DNA of 21,312 nucleotides from positions 1 through 21,312 of the forward strand of contig JAZRQH010000135.1 in NCBI GenBank assembly GCA_045649645.1. The letters are read 5' to 3'. The notes beneath the pieces are model-generated. The model did not search any database. It was given only the letters and a program-made list of their open reading frames with translations, and was not told the DNA's origin. The first letter of the stretch is position 1, and every line of letters starts with the position of its first letter. The DNA is from RGIG7300 sp045649645 (GTDB taxonomy: Bacteria; Bacillota; Clostridia; Oscillospirales; CAG-272). Below, one piece after another: positions 7,470 through 14,241 of the stretch. Position numbers and translations under genes: made by a program.

Positions 7470-8168
7470 TTAAATATAAGTGTCTATCAGGTAAACGTTT
7501 CCGATAATCACAGCCGCCTCTGCCCGGGTACAGAATCCCTTGGGGTTGATACGCCCATTGTGTCCTGTGATTATGGGTGAAACGTTATAATGGACCGTAG
7601 GATCATGAGTTATGACCATACATATGCCTGTCGCAAATCTCATTGCGGGTATCGCATAATCGGAAATTTTGCGGCTGTCAGTAAAGGAGTATACCAGACT
7701 TTCTCTGACGTAAATATCGCTGTAATTTCCGTTAAGGTCCCACTCATACTCATACATCCTGTATATCATGGTTACAAGATCCTGTCTTGTTATATATTCG
7801 TTTACTCCGAAGTGATCGTAGGTGATACCGCTGGTTATTCCTTTGCGGAACATCCATTCCACCGCGTCGGCATACCATGTACCTGCCTTTACGTCCTTAA
7901 AGGAATACCTTGAATACTTTTTCCCGTCTCCCTTAAGGTTATAAAGTATCATTGCCGCCTCGGCTCGGGTCAGCTGCTTGTTGGGATCAAAGCGCGTTGA
8001 GCTGACACCGTTCATAAGTCCCACTTCATAGACTCTCTTGACCGGCTCATACTGCCAGCTTCCCTTCGGTATGTCGGTAAAGGGTAAATTTGCCGCCGAC
8101 ACGGGAATACAAAGGACGGGGAGCACAAGCCCAAAGATAATTAGCGCGCATACTATCTTTTTTGTCAT
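7470..8168 (-). CDS. SLH-only secreted protein with histidine-bearing third repeat, operon 2
   Basis: A 232-aa exported protein closely related to the one at 3490-4221; SLH1, SLH2 and the C-terminal part align almost without gaps. Signal peptide MTKKIVCALIIFGLVLPVLC ending near VSA. SLH1 about 30-78 (LTRAEAAMILYNL), SLH2 about 89-140 (ITRQD), altered third repeat about 160-228 with THDPTVHYNV, ITGHNGRI and CTRAEAAVIIGN; His188, His193 and His203 match the other copy. It starts 4 nt after the DUF4367 stop, and the AAGGAA within the end of that gene acts as RBS, indicating coupling. Position and conservation suggest it works with the adjacent regulator pair, though a purely structural role is possible. 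Confidence 0.87.
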   Translation of the reverse strand: MTKKIVCALIIFGLVLPVLCIPVSAANLPFTDIPKGSWQYEPVKRVYEVGLMNGVSSTRFDPNKQLTRAEAAMILYNLKGDGKKYSRYSFKDVKAGTWYADAVEWMFRKGITSGITYDHFGVNEYITRQDLVTMIYRMYEYEWDLNGNYSDIYVRESLVYSFTDSRKISDYAIPAMRFATGICMVITHDPTVHYNVSPIITGHNGRINPKGFCTRAEAAVIIGNVYLIDTYI

Positions 8169-8172
8169 TTGA

Positions 8173-8871
8173 TTATTCCTTGATCTCTATATTTTCTGCT
8201 ATTTTTATAAGCTCTTCACGGTCTGTCATACCGCTTATGGCAACGGTAAAGCTACGGTTACCGAAATATACCGAGCCCTGCTTCTGTGTATCGCTGTAGG
8301 AGATATATCCCGTATATCCGTCTATGTTAAAATACTTAAGCTCGTGATGCTCATCCTCTGTGATAAGCTCTATATCCGAGCTTGCAAGGATATCTATAAC
8401 GATATATTCGCCATCTGCATTCATATAGCTGTAGGAAAGGCTGTCGATCTTTTCCTCGGTTCTGTCAGGCAGAAGCTCAAATCCCTCGGGAATATAGCCG
8501 ATAACAGTTTCTGCAATATCTATGCTTGTGGGATCCTTTGCCTCGGTGAAGTCTATATTGAAGCCTTCCTCAATATATTTGACTATACTGTCCCCTACGG
8601 TGGCGCGTATGCCGGGATCGATCATCATAGCACCGAACCCTGCAAGAGATACACAGAGAAGGATTGCTGCTGCTTTGCCTATATAGCTTACCCATACAGG
8701 CTTACGGCTTTGTCTTGATATACGCTTTGCATCTTTTCTCTGTTTTGCCGTAACGGGATACAACTCTGCGAGCTCCTCCAAGGTAGGCTCGGAGGTAATT
8801 TCTTCGTCATACTGCTCGTTGAATGCTTTTTCCAATAACTCTTCAAACATCTTGTCATCCGATCTATTCAT
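8173..8871 (-). CDS. DUF4367 single-pass membrane protein, likely anti-sigma factor, operon 2
   Basis: A 232-aa paralogue of the protein at 4228-4926. An upstream ATG at 8877 exists but would leave only 1 nt after AAGGAG; the ATG at 8871 has the same 7-nt spacing and the same 8-bp overlap with the sigma gene as the other pair, so I choose it. Cytosolic N-terminus with DDKMFEELLEKAF, transmembrane segment about 64-83 (IGKAAAILLCVSLAGFGAMM), outer domain with YIPEGFELL, EYIVIDILAS, IDGYTGYISYSD, VYFGNRSFTVAISG and the closing helix ELIKIAENI typical of DUF4367. There is no zinc-binding anti-sigma motif. It likely holds the sigma factor encoded just upstream until an extracytoplasmic signal arrives; this is family-based inference. 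Confidence 0.85.
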   Translation of the reverse strand: MNRSDDKMFEELLEKAFNEQYDEEITSEPTLEELAELYPVTAKQRKDAKRISRQSRKPVWVSYIGKAAAILLCVSLAGFGAMMIDPGIRATVGDSIVKYIEEGFNIDFTEAKDPTSIDIAETVIGYIPEGFELLPDRTEEKIDSLSYSYMNADGEYIVIDILASSDIELITEDEHHELKYFNIDGYTGYISYSDTQKQGSVYFGNRSFTVAISGMTDREELIKIAENIEIKE

Positions 8872-9406
8872 GTACATTCTCCTTTATCAACGCTTGTTTC
8901 AGTATCTGCTTTCCTCTGAACAGTCTCTGGTTTACCGTCTTTTCCTTAAGGTCTAAAAGTGTTGCTATCTGCCGTTCCTTAAGTCCGTTTATGTATTTTA
9001 ATCTGCACACGTCCCTGTAGGTATCTCCGAGAGAATTTATTGCATTTACGAGAATTCTCAAGGTTTCGTTAGATACCGCAACGGTTTCGGGTGTATCGGG
9101 TACAGACATATCGAATATCTCATCCAGGGGGATGCTTGTGTTGCTTTTGAGCTTTGAACGGTTGATGGCTACGTTTCGTGCCACTACCCCACATAGGTGC
9201 CGTACCTTTACGGGATCGGACAGGTCTAAGGTATCTATTACGCCTATCAGCTTGAGCATACAGTCGTGAACCGTGTCCTCGATATCCGCTTTGTTTTTCA
9301 GATATTTACCGGCGGTGTAAGCCATACAGGAATAATAGTTCAGATATATCTGAGTTATCTTATCCTGCTGCTCCGGCTCCGCCGCCATCATATAAAATAA
9401 GAGCAT
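8864..9406 (-). CDS. ECF-type RNA polymerase sigma factor, operon 2
   Basis: A 180-aa sigma factor with region 2 at about 16-86 (YTAGKYLKNKADIEDTVHDC, LCGVVARNVAINR) and region 4 at about 118-172 (VCRLKYINGLKERQIATLLD, then KTVNQRLFRGKQ). The start at 9406 follows GGAGG with a 5-nt gap. The region-4 recognition helix (EKTVNQRLFRGKQ against PKTVNQRIFRGKQ) is almost the same as in the operon 1 sigma factor, so they may recognise similar promoters. It heads operon 2 behind a promoter at 9440-9468 and overlaps the DUF4367 gene by 8 bp. Confidence 0.9.
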   Translation of the reverse strand: MLLFYMMAAEPEQQDKITQIYLNYYSCMAYTAGKYLKNKADIEDTVHDCMLKLIGVIDTLDLSDPVKVRHLCGVVARNVAINRSKLKSNTSIPLDEIFDMSVPDTPETVAVSNETLRILVNAINSLGDTYRDVCRLKYINGLKERQIATLLDLKEKTVNQRLFRGKQILKQALIKENVHE

Positions 9407-9439
9407 GTTCCCCTCCGTGACGGTGATGTTCGTATAATA

Positions 9440-9468
9440 AATATATCATATATTCGGGTTTGAGACAA
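9440..9468 (-). promoter_or_regulatory. promoter of operon 2
   Basis: TTGTCT (9468-9463), 17-nt spacer, TATATT (9445-9440) on the minus strand, 33 nt before the sigma-factor ATG. The hexamers are identical to those of operon 1. The -35 is one arm of GAGACAA (9462-9468) / TTGTCTC (9486-9492), a perfect 7-bp inverted repeat with a 17-nt centre that could be a regulator or sigma-factor site. Confidence 0.65.
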
Positions 9469-9521
9469 GCCTCGGTCAACCGTTTTTGTCTCTTCGATAA
9501 TAAGAACAGCCAAGAAAGCGG

Positions 9522-9564
9522 TTTACTACAGGATTTTTGAAAAAAGTTTTGAGAACAGAAAAAA
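9522..9564 (-). repeat. leader segment shared by both sigma operons, copy 2
   Basis: TTTACTACAGGATT at 9522-9535 matches 5656-5669 exactly, and the A-rich stretch leading to the tRNA terminator is alike in both copies. The stretch 9407-9589 otherwise contains only the operon 2 promoter and the terminator. Confidence 0.55.
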
Positions 9565-9588
9565 GCACCTCTTACGAAGTGCTTTTTT
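9559..9588 (-). terminator. terminator downstream of tRNA-Lys
   Basis: Stem AGCAC/GTGCT, extended by two more pairs beyond one C-A mismatch, is flanked by A and T runs on both sides. It directly follows the tRNA 3' end on the minus strand. Confidence 0.7.
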
Positions 9589-9589
9589 C

Positions 9590-9665
9590 TGGTGACTCAT
9601 TGGAGATTCGAACTCCAGACCCCTTGATTAAAAGTCAAGTGCTCTACCGGCTGAGCTAATGAGTC
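9590..9665 (-). tRNA. tRNA-Lys (anticodon TTT)
   Basis: A 76-nt cloverleaf including an encoded CCA (9592-9590). Acceptor stem GACTCAT/ATGAGTC closes perfectly; the D arm has AGCTCAGCCGGTAGAGC; the anticodon stem CTTGA/TCAAG encloses loop CTTTTAA with anticodon TTT at 9630-9632; the T arm carries GGTTCGAATC-type sequence (GGAGTTCGAATCTCC). It has its own promoter and terminator. Confidence 0.97.
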
Positions 9666-9679
9666 GTTATTACCGAAAT

Positions 9680-9708
9680 ATAATACCACAAACCTATGGT
9701 TTTGTCAA
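9680..9708 (-). promoter_or_regulatory. promoter of tRNA-Lys
   Basis: A consensus TTGACA (9708-9703), a 17-nt spacer and TATTAT (9685-9680) on the minus strand lie 14 nt before the tRNA 5' end. That is typical for a strong stable-RNA promoter. Confidence 0.75.
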
Positions 9709-9740
9709 CAGTTTTTTGAATTAATTTTGAGGATAAAAAT

Positions 9741-9848
9741 ATATCATCTTCGGTGATGCGATATTCCCTACGGGAGCGATATATCTGTGCAAACAGATGC
9801 GATATGCCTGTCATAACAGGCGCGATATGTTTACCTATCGGTAAACGT
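9741..9848. repeat. tandem mini-hairpin array with GCGATAT separators
   Basis: Five short inverted repeats stand in a row: 9743-9757, TCCC-TAC-GGGA (9765-9775), ATCTGT-GCAA-ACAGAT (9783-9798), GCCTGT-CATA-ACAGGC (9806-9821) and GTTTACC-TATC-GGTAAAC (9829-9846). Four identical GCGATAT separators divide them at 9758, 9776, 9799 and 9822. Stem sequences differ from unit to unit while separators are constant, and loops are 3-5 nt. It sits between the tRNA promoter and the terminator of the DUF4838 gene. No coding content. A related array lies at 17166-17339. Confidence 0.85.
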
Positions 9849-9850
9849 GA

Positions 9851-9892
9851 ATAAAAAAGAAGCTTTTTGACCTTTCGGTCAAAAAGCTTCTT
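9851..9892 (-). terminator. strong Rho-independent terminator of the SLH-DUF4838 gene
   Basis: A perfect 16-bp stem (9857-9872 with 9877-9892, core AGCTTTTTGACC) closed on the minus strand by a GAAA tetraloop and followed by a T-run. It lies 35 bp past the stop codon. Confidence 0.85.
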
Positions 9893-9893
9893 C

Positions 9894-9928
9894 AATTCTG
9901 CATTTTGCATTCTGCATTCTGCATTTTT
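9894..9928. repeat. heptanucleotide CATTYTG tandem repeat
   Basis: About five copies of a 7-nt unit (CATTCTG with CATTTTG variants) run directly into the TTA that is the stop codon of the minus-strand gene ending at 9927. It may be slippage-prone or a remnant of a repetitive element inserted at the gene's end. Confidence 0.7.
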
Positions 9929-12221
9929 AAGACACCCACTCAAAGGGAGCTTTTTCTGCGTTGAAGACAACGTTTACGCCCTTCTCCGTCCACTTGGCGT
10001 CGAACCTTACGGAATCGCCGTAGAACACTGTATTTTCGTTTACGTATGCCGCTCTGGATGCCGCATCGCCGTTTACGAAATCATTGAAATACGAACCGTT
10101 GAGTCTCATAAATCTCCAGGAGAGACGGGAGCACTGGATACGCTCAAGCTGTGCGCTGTTCTCAGCGTTTGCCGCTGCCGCATCCCAGAGGGCGTCAAGC
10201 TTATCCCTATTTGCAAGGATCTGGTCATCCGTAAGGATAGAACGGGGCACGCTGTTATAGCTGAAATGATTCTTGTCCGAGAGCTCCTCGGTGATATCGA
10301 TATACTCACGGATATATTTCCAGCCGGGACCGTAGTACGCCGAAAGGAAGGAGTTTATCTTATCGTTATACTCATCCTCGGACATCTTGGGATCCCACTG
10401 AAGCTCACCGATAAGATAAGCCTTGAGAGGTCCGAACTCACCGCTTATACCTGTGACGGCGTTATTGAACTCACCTCTTACACCCAGATCGTAGAACCAG
10501 CTCTTGTTCTCGCGGAGAGTGGTGTTGATGGGGAATGCGCTGAGGGTAAAGGAAAAGTCGGTTGAATAGTCCCATACGTACATCTTGCTGCAGACCTCGC
10601 TCCAGCCTACCATATGATTATAGATAGAACGGTTGAGGGGACAGGAGGGATCATTGTAGGTATGGCTTGCACAGTTACGTATGGTGCAGTAGTATACTAC
10701 GATATTCTCGTCAAGCACGGTCTCACAGGGAGCGGTGGAGTAGAGGTATGCAAGAGTCCAGAAATCAACAATGGGGTTGATGGGCTCTGCAACCTCTGCC
10801 ATGGTGTTGAGGAAACGAGCCCAGGTGCCGAAGCGGCTTCCCTCTTCGCGGTATACCTGCTGACACTCGGGACACATACAGCAGCTGTCTGTGTCGTTCA
10901 TAGAGATCCACATGGTCTCAAGCTCGGGCTTCTTGGTAAGTGTAGCCGCTACGTTCTTCTTAGCGTTCTCGATAACCTCGGGGTCGGTGAGACAGGGATC
11001 AAGTCCCGTGCTTCTGCCAAGTGTCTCGGTAAAGTCCATAATGTTATGAACGTAGCCTGTTCCCTTGAAGGGTGAGCCTGTGCAGACCTCGTCGGGATAG
11101 TTGCTCCAATATATCTGTCTGTACTCGTAAAGGGGATTCTCCTTCATTATGTATCCGTCGGGGACGTCCTTGCCTCTGACGGTGTTATAGTGGGTTACAT
11201 CATCGGTACAGAAGAATATCTCAAGTATCTCCTTAGCAAACCAGCAGCCTGCATATTCTGTACCGTCGTAGTTATCGTTTTTACCTGCAAGGGTAACGAA
11301 ATTACCCTGAACGGTGATCTCAAAAGAACAGATATCCTCACCGTCGTGATAATACTTAACACCGAATGCCTCGCGGTTGGTGTGGCCTACAAGTATCTCG
11401 GGACCCTCGGGATCCTGAGAATCGGTTACAACGTCAAGGGTAACTCCGCAAGCTGCTTCTATCTGCTTCTTTACGTAGTTTGCGGTTTTCTTACATATCT
11501 TGTTGTCTGCACGGTATACGATGGTAAAGTCCTCAACGGGAATGCCGTTGAAGGTAAGTCCTGTTACCGCGGGAAGATCCTTGTCAAGGAACTCAAGATA
11601 TTTAGTTATTATCTGTGCAGCCTGCGCTCTTGTTGCCGTGGTATCGGGAGAGATGACAAGCTGCTTGCCCTTATTGCCTGTGCCGGACAAAATAGAATTC
11701 TGCATAGCCCACTTGACTGCATCCTGTGCCCAGGTCTCTATCTGAGCTCTGTCCGCAACCTTGGCATACTTGAAGGTATCTGTTATCTCGGCGTCTGCGC
11801 CGAACTTCTTTGCAGTGTTATAAAAGAGTGTTACCATCTGCTCACGGGTGATGGGGTTATCAACTCCGAAGCGATCGGCAGCAACACCGCTTGTTATCTC
11901 GTTTTCATACGCCCACTCCACGTAAGGAGCATACCAAGCCCCCGCCTTTACGTCAGTAAAGGGAGTACCGGAATACTGCCCTACCTCTGCGCCCGTTACC
12001 TTGGCAAGAGTGGTAACGAACATAGCTCTGGTCATAGCACCGTTGGGGTTAAAGCGGTCGGGAGCTACACCTGAGAATATTCCCTTCTCTACCGTTGTCA
12101 TAACGGCGTCGTAATACCATGCGCCCTGCTTTACGTCCGCAAAGCCGCTCTCAGCCGTAGCCGAAAGTCCGAACAGCACAACGAACATAAGACATAATGC
12201 CGAAACAATTAATTTTTTCAT
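9927..12221 (-). CDS. triple-SLH plus DUF4838 (glycoside-hydrolase-like) surface protein
   Basis: Exported 764-aa protein, signal peptide MKKLIVSALCLMFVVLFGLS ending near ATA; GAGGAG 6 nt before the ATG. Three SLH repeats at about 27-76, 87-138 and 150-207 (TRAM, TREQ, TRAQ) come first. Residues about 217-350 form an alpha/beta region (IVYRADNKICKKTANYVKKQ, PEILVGHTNREAF) of the type that precedes catalytic domains in GH67-like enzymes. Residues about 360-660 match DUF4838: LETMWISMNDTDSCCMCPEC (434-453) is the family's cysteine-rich signature, followed by FLNTMAE, a VYYCTIRNCASHTYNDP strand and a helical C-terminus. DUF4838 is thought to be glycoside-hydrolase-related with unproven activity. 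It is a monocistronic unit with its own promoter and terminator, divergent from the dap operon. The likely role is a wall-anchored glycan-processing or binding protein; substrate unknown. Confidence 0.85.
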   Translation of the reverse strand: MKKLIVSALCLMFVVLFGLSATAESGFADVKQGAWYYDAVMTTVEKGIFSGVAPDRFNPNGAMTRAMFVTTLAKVTGAEVGQYSGTPFTDVKAGAWYAPYVEWAYENEITSGVAADRFGVDNPITREQMVTLFYNTAKKFGADAEITDTFKYAKVADRAQIETWAQDAVKWAMQNSILSGTGNKGKQLVISPDTTATRAQAAQIITKYLEFLDKDLPAVTGLTFNGIPVEDFTIVYRADNKICKKTANYVKKQIEAACGVTLDVVTDSQDPEGPEILVGHTNREAFGVKYYHDGEDICSFEITVQGNFVTLAGKNDNYDGTEYAGCWFAKEILEIFFCTDDVTHYNTVRGKDVPDGYIMKENPLYEYRQIYWSNYPDEVCTGSPFKGTGYVHNIMDFTETLGRSTGLDPCLTDPEVIENAKKNVAATLTKKPELETMWISMNDTDSCCMCPECQQVYREEGSRFGTWARFLNTMAEVAEPINPIVDFWTLAYLYSTAPCETVLDENIVVYYCTIRNCASHTYNDPSCPLNRSIYNHMVGWSEVCSKMYVWDYSTDFSFTLSAFPINTTLRENKSWFYDLGVRGEFNNAVTGISGEFGPLKAYLIGELQWDPKMSEDEYNDKINSFLSAYYGPGWKYIREYIDITEELSDKNHFSYNSVPRSILTDDQILANRDKLDALWDAAAANAENSAQLERIQCSRLSWRFMRLNGSYFNDFVNGDAASRAAYVNENTVFYGDSVRFDAKWTEKGVNVVFNAEKAPFEWVS

Positions 12222-12253
12222 ATCTTTCTCCTCGTAATAGGATATATATACAT

Positions 12254-12282
12254 ATTGTAACAGATAATTTTAAAAAGGTCAA
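12254..12282 (-). promoter_or_regulatory. promoter of the SLH-DUF4838 gene
   Basis: TTGACC (12282-12277), 17-nt spacer, TACAAT (12259-12254) on the minus strand, 32 nt before the start codon. It is divergent from the dap promoter within the gene-free stretch 12222-12607, which is otherwise filled by the dap promoter, riboswitch and terminator. Confidence 0.75.
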
Positions 12283-12326
12283 TAAATTTTATTATATCTT
12301 TATTTAGTTTATATTGTCGATTTGTA

Positions 12327-12355
12327 TTGACAAGTTAGTAATAATATGTTAATAT
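12327..12355 (+). promoter_or_regulatory. promoter of the dapA-dapB-lysA operon
   Basis: Consensus TTGACA (12327-12332), 17-nt spacer, TAATAT (12350-12355). Transcription would begin near 12362, just before the 5' strand of riboswitch helix P1. Confidence 0.8.
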
Positions 12356-12364
12356 ATCTTCGAT

Positions 12365-12526
12365 TGATAGAGGCGCACCTTATCAAGAGTAGCTTCCGTG
12401 TCATGGCTCTCGCAAGGCTGACGGATGCAAAAGGGGTGGGTGCCGAAGGGATGCACGGCGGTGCTGAACTGGTACTTTGGATAACATCCTCTGTACTGTC
12501 GTGTAGCGATACACGGAGTGCTATCA
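12365..12526 (+). promoter_or_regulatory. lysine riboswitch (L box)
   Basis: The leader carries the conserved lysine-aptamer blocks in order: GAGGCGCACC, AAGAGTAG, AAAAGGGG, GCCGAAG, GGTGCTGAACTGG, TACTGTCG and CGGAGTGCTATC. The closing helix P1 pairs TGATAG (12365-12370) with CTATCA (12521-12526). The family binds free L-lysine and represses downstream genes, which fits the three lysine-pathway genes that follow. The expression platform is the terminator at 12564-12588: the 3' P1 strand CTATCAT (12521-12527) can instead pair with ATGGTAG (12560-12566), which includes the first bases of the terminator stem. That gives a simple lysine-off switch (inference). Confidence 0.93.
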
Positions 12527-12563
12527 TAATAATCGTTCACTATGGATGAACAGATTTTTATGG

Positions 12564-12588
12564 TAGCCGATATCATCGGCTATTTTTT
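12564..12588 (+). terminator. riboswitch-controlled terminator
   Basis: Perfect 8-bp stem TAGCCGAT/ATCGGCTA with a 3-nt loop, followed by six T residues, placed between the aptamer and the dapA RBS. It serves as the regulated attenuator of the operon. Confidence 0.88.
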
Positions 12589-12607
12589 AATATACAGGAG
12601 AAACACA

Positions 12608-13498
12608 ATGAAGAAAGAAACAATTTTCACGGGAGCGGCTTCCGCTCTGGTTACACCTCTCAACGAAAACGGAGTTGACTACGAAAGCTTTGGCAAACTT
12701 ATAGACTGGCAGATAGAGTCGGGCATTGACGCTCTTGTTATCTGCGGTACCACAGGCGAGGGCTCTACCCTTACCGACGAGGAGCACCGCGAGTGCATCC
12801 GCTTTGCGGTAGAGCGTACCGCTAAGCGTGTTCCCGTTATCGCCGGCACAGGTTCAAACGACACGGCTTACGCAGTTGACCTTACCAAGTTCTCCTGCGA
12901 GGTCGGAGCAGACGCTATGCTTGTAGTTACACCCTACTACAACAAGGCTACCCAGAAGGGTCTTGTTAAGATGTTCAACACCATCGCTGATAGCTCTGAC
13001 AAGCCTATCATCCTCTATAACGTTCCCTCCCGTACAGGCTGCGCTATCGCTCCCTCTACCTACGTAGAGCTGGCTGAGCATCCCATGATCGCAGCTATAA
13101 AGGAAGCAAACGGTGATATCTCCAAGATCGTTGAGACTGCGGCTCTGGTTGGCGACAAGCTTGACATCTATTCGGGTAACGACGACCAGATACTGCCCGT
13201 GCTTGCTTGCGGCGGTAAGGGTGTTATATCGGTTCTTTCAAATCTCCTTCCCTACGAGACCTCTCAGCTCTGCAAGAAGTTCTTTGCAGGCGACATAGCG
13301 GGCGCAAGAGAAATGCAGTTCAAGTATCTTGACCTCTGTAACGCTCTCTTCTGTGAGGTAAATCCCATTCCCGTAAAGGCGGCTATGGCTCATATGGGCT
13401 TCTGTGATAACTATCTCCGTCTTCCCCTTACTCCCATGGAGGAAGCTCACGAGGCAGAGCTTGTACGCTGCATGAAGGAAGTCGGTATTAAGATATGA
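12608..13498 (+). CDS. dapA: 4-hydroxy-tetrahydrodipicolinate synthase
   Basis: Cytosolic enzyme of the diaminopimelate/lysine pathway that condenses pyruvate with aspartate semialdehyde. 296 aa, the usual family length. Start 12608 is set by AGGAG 7 nt upstream; the in-frame ATG at 12542 lies before the attenuator and is not used. Conserved residues are in place: GTTGEGSTL (47-55), Tyr137 in ILYNVPSRTG, and the Schiff-base Lys165 in IAAIKEANGD. First gene of a three-gene operon under lysine-riboswitch control; its TGA overlaps the dapB ATG (ATGA). Confidence 0.97.
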   Translation: MKKETIFTGAASALVTPLNENGVDYESFGKLIDWQIESGIDALVICGTTGEGSTLTDEEHRECIRFAVERTAKRVPVIAGTGSNDTAYAVDLTKFSCEVGADAMLVVTPYYNKATQKGLVKMFNTIADSSDKPIILYNVPSRTGCAIAPSTYVELAEHPMIAAIKEANGDISKIVETAALVGDKLDIYSGNDDQILPVLACGGKGVISVLSNLLPYETSQLCKKFFAGDIAGAREMQFKYLDLCNALFCEVNPIPVKAAMAHMGFCDNYLRLPLTPMEEAHEAELVRCMKEVGIKI

Positions 13499-14238
13499 AG
13501 GTAATAATCAACGGCTCCAACGGCAGAATGGGTAAAGCTGTTGCAAGCTTTATAGAAAAGGATGCGGATATGACGGCGGCTGCCCTTGTTGATATCAACA
13601 ACGTGGCATCCTCAGGGGACCCTATATACGAATCCCTGTGTGATTTTACAGGTGAGGCTGACTGTATCATCGACTTCAGCCATCACACCTGCACGGAAGG
13701 ACTTTTAAGCTATGCCGTATCCAGAAACATCCCCGTAGTTATCTGCACCACAGCCCACACCGACGAGGAAAAGGCTATGATAAAGGCGGCATCAGAAAAG
13801 ATACCCGTATTCTTCTCTGCCAATATGTCCCTCGGAATCGCGGTGATGAACGAGATATGTAAAACTGCGGCTAAGATGTTCCCTGCGGCAAATATAGAAA
13901 TAATAGAAAAGCATCACAATCAGAAGCTGGACGTTCCCAGCGGTACCGCGCTTCTCCTTGCCGACGGCATTAAGGAGATAAGAAGCAATGCTGTATACAA
14001 CGTAGGCAGACACGAAAACGGCAAGCGCACCGACGAGGAGATAGGCATCCATTCTCTGCGTATGGGCAACGTGGTAGGTGAGCACGAGGTCATCATCAAC
14101 ACCGGCACACAGACCCTCTCCATCAAGCACGAGGCTCACGACCGTTCCCTCTTTGCCGAGGGTGCTATAGCTGCGGCTAAGTTCTTACACGGCAAAGCTG
14201 CCGGCTTCTATGATATGACAAATATAATCAAGGATTAA
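13495..14238 (+). CDS. dapB: 4-hydroxy-tetrahydrodipicolinate reductase
   Basis: A 247-aa NAD(P)H-dependent reductase acting on the DapA product to give tetrahydrodipicolinate. The N-terminus has the dinucleotide-binding motif VIINGSNGRMGKAV (Gly-x-x-Gly-x-x-Gly at 7-13). The DapB signature EKHHNQKLDVPSGTA spans 138-152 with the catalytic HH at 140-141 and Lys144. It is slightly short but within family range. The start overlaps the end of dapA by 4 bp with no strong RBS at normal distance, implying translational coupling. Confidence 0.96.
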   Translation: MKVIINGSNGRMGKAVASFIEKDADMTAAALVDINNVASSGDPIYESLCDFTGEADCIIDFSHHTCTEGLLSYAVSRNIPVVICTTAHTDEEKAMIKAASEKIPVFFSANMSLGIAVMNEICKTAAKMFPAANIEIIEKHHNQKLDVPSGTALLLADGIKEIRSNAVYNVGRHENGKRTDEEIGIHSLRMGNVVGEHEVIINTGTQTLSIKHEAHDRSLFAEGAIAAAKFLHGKAAGFYDMTNIIKD

Positions 14239-14241
14239 TTT

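Noticed and set aside
8872..8877. Start at 8877 for the DUF4367 gene of operon 2
   Set aside because: Only 1 nt after AAGGAG; the ATG at 8871 reproduces the spacing and 8-bp overlap of the paralogous pair.
9741..9848. CRISPR-like look of the hairpin array
   Set aside because: The constant unit is only 7 nt and the intervening segments are palindromic, not random spacers of constant ~30-nt length; there are no cas genes nearby.
9656..9970. Minus-strand open frame of 104 codons across the tRNA and hairpin array
   Set aside because: Runs through the terminator, array and tRNA gene; its coding appearance comes from repeats.
11190..12074. Plus-strand open frame of 294 codons opposite the SLH-DUF4838 gene
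   Set aside because: Cysteine-rich, low-quality translation typical of antisense shadow of SLH repeats; no RBS or promoter.
12564..12582. Unit of the GCGATAT hairpin family in the dap leader (CCGATATCATCGG)
   Set aside because: It is explained fully by the riboswitch terminator stem and has no separators on either side.
12542..12607. N-terminal extension of dapA from the ATG at 12542
   Set aside because: It would translate through the riboswitch terminator and lacks an RBS; the ATG at 12608 has AGGAG 7 nt upstream and gives the normal DapA N-terminus.
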